23,506 bases of DNA from JAPUME01 sp964605715. Lineage in GTDB: Bacteria > Acidobacteriota > Terriglobia > UBA7540 > JAPUME01. The stretch is taken from positions 1-23,506 of the forward strand of contig CAZSDV010000034.1 of NCBI GenBank assembly GCA_964605715.1. Reading direction: 5' to 3'. Position 1 is the stretch's first letter; each line of letters starts with the position of its first letter. Position numbers and translations under genes: made by a program. The notes below the pieces were generated by a model that was given only the letters and a program-made list of their open reading frames with translations, made no database searches and had not been told where the DNA came from. Shown piece by piece: positions 23,386 to 23,506 of the stretch.

Positions 23386-23506
23386 ACTGAAACCGAGGGA
23401 AACCTTGAAGCAATCATCCTCCAGCATGGAGGGAAGGGTTAACCGCCACTACTACTTAGCTCAGCCAGCCGCCTCGAGTGTCCTTTCACAGTAGGATAAA
23501 AGGATC

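Noticed and set aside
1..23506. CRISPR arrays, transposases, integrases, toxin-antitoxin or defence genes
   Set aside because: I looked for direct repeats, terminal inverted repeats and typical protein motifs on both strands and found none. The genes present are core housekeeping genes.

Overview
The window looks like a bacterial chromosome segment carrying the conserved tuf-rpmG-tRNA-Trp-secE-nusG-rplKAJL-rpoBC block, followed by housekeeping and central-metabolism genes. The organism is most likely a member of Acidobacteriota. I infer this from the RpoC N-terminus and N-terminal third, which resemble acidobacterial RpoC as I remember it, from a cysteine-rich insertion in RpoB, and from the overall gene content. 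No 16S rRNA or database search backs this, so it is a moderate inference. Non-ATG starts are common (rpoC TTG, folD TTG, etfB GTG, gatA probably GTG, the small zinc protein GTG).

Layout. Positions 1-377 hold the last codons of tuf, rpmG and a CCA-encoding tRNA-Trp. Positions 399-12612 hold one co-directional transcription/translation block: secE, nusG, rplK, rplA, rplJ, rplL, rpoB, rpoC. A 99-residue cysteine-rich protein follows on the same strand (12678-12977). Converging on it from the minus strand is the dciA-like - gatC - gatA cluster (15325 down to 13016), which gives a helicase-loader-type protein and two subunits of the tRNA-dependent amidotransferase. After a gene-free divergent spacer of about 480 bases comes a plus-strand electron-transfer module: etfB, etfA and ETF:quinone oxidoreductase (15810-19370). 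Next is a DUF374 acyltransferase-like gene. Convergent to it on the minus strand are folD - coaE and then a DUF4380-type protein that ends near the window edge.

How the genes work together. The first half makes the ribosomal stalk and L1/L11 region, the transcription machinery and a Sec translocon subunit. The ETF module would pass electrons from acyl-CoA or other dehydrogenases to the quinone pool. FolD and CoaE supply folate one-carbon units and coenzyme A.

The most unusual content is in RpoB, predicted at 1552 residues against 1342 in E. coli. Two extra segments sit in or next to the protrusion domain. One is a nine-cysteine, double zinc-ribbon-like insertion (nt about 3948-4136). The other (nt about 5118-5348) strongly resembles a short beta-rich module common in phage structural proteins. 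I saw no CRISPR array, insertion sequence, integrase or obvious defence system. The rest is ordinary core genome.
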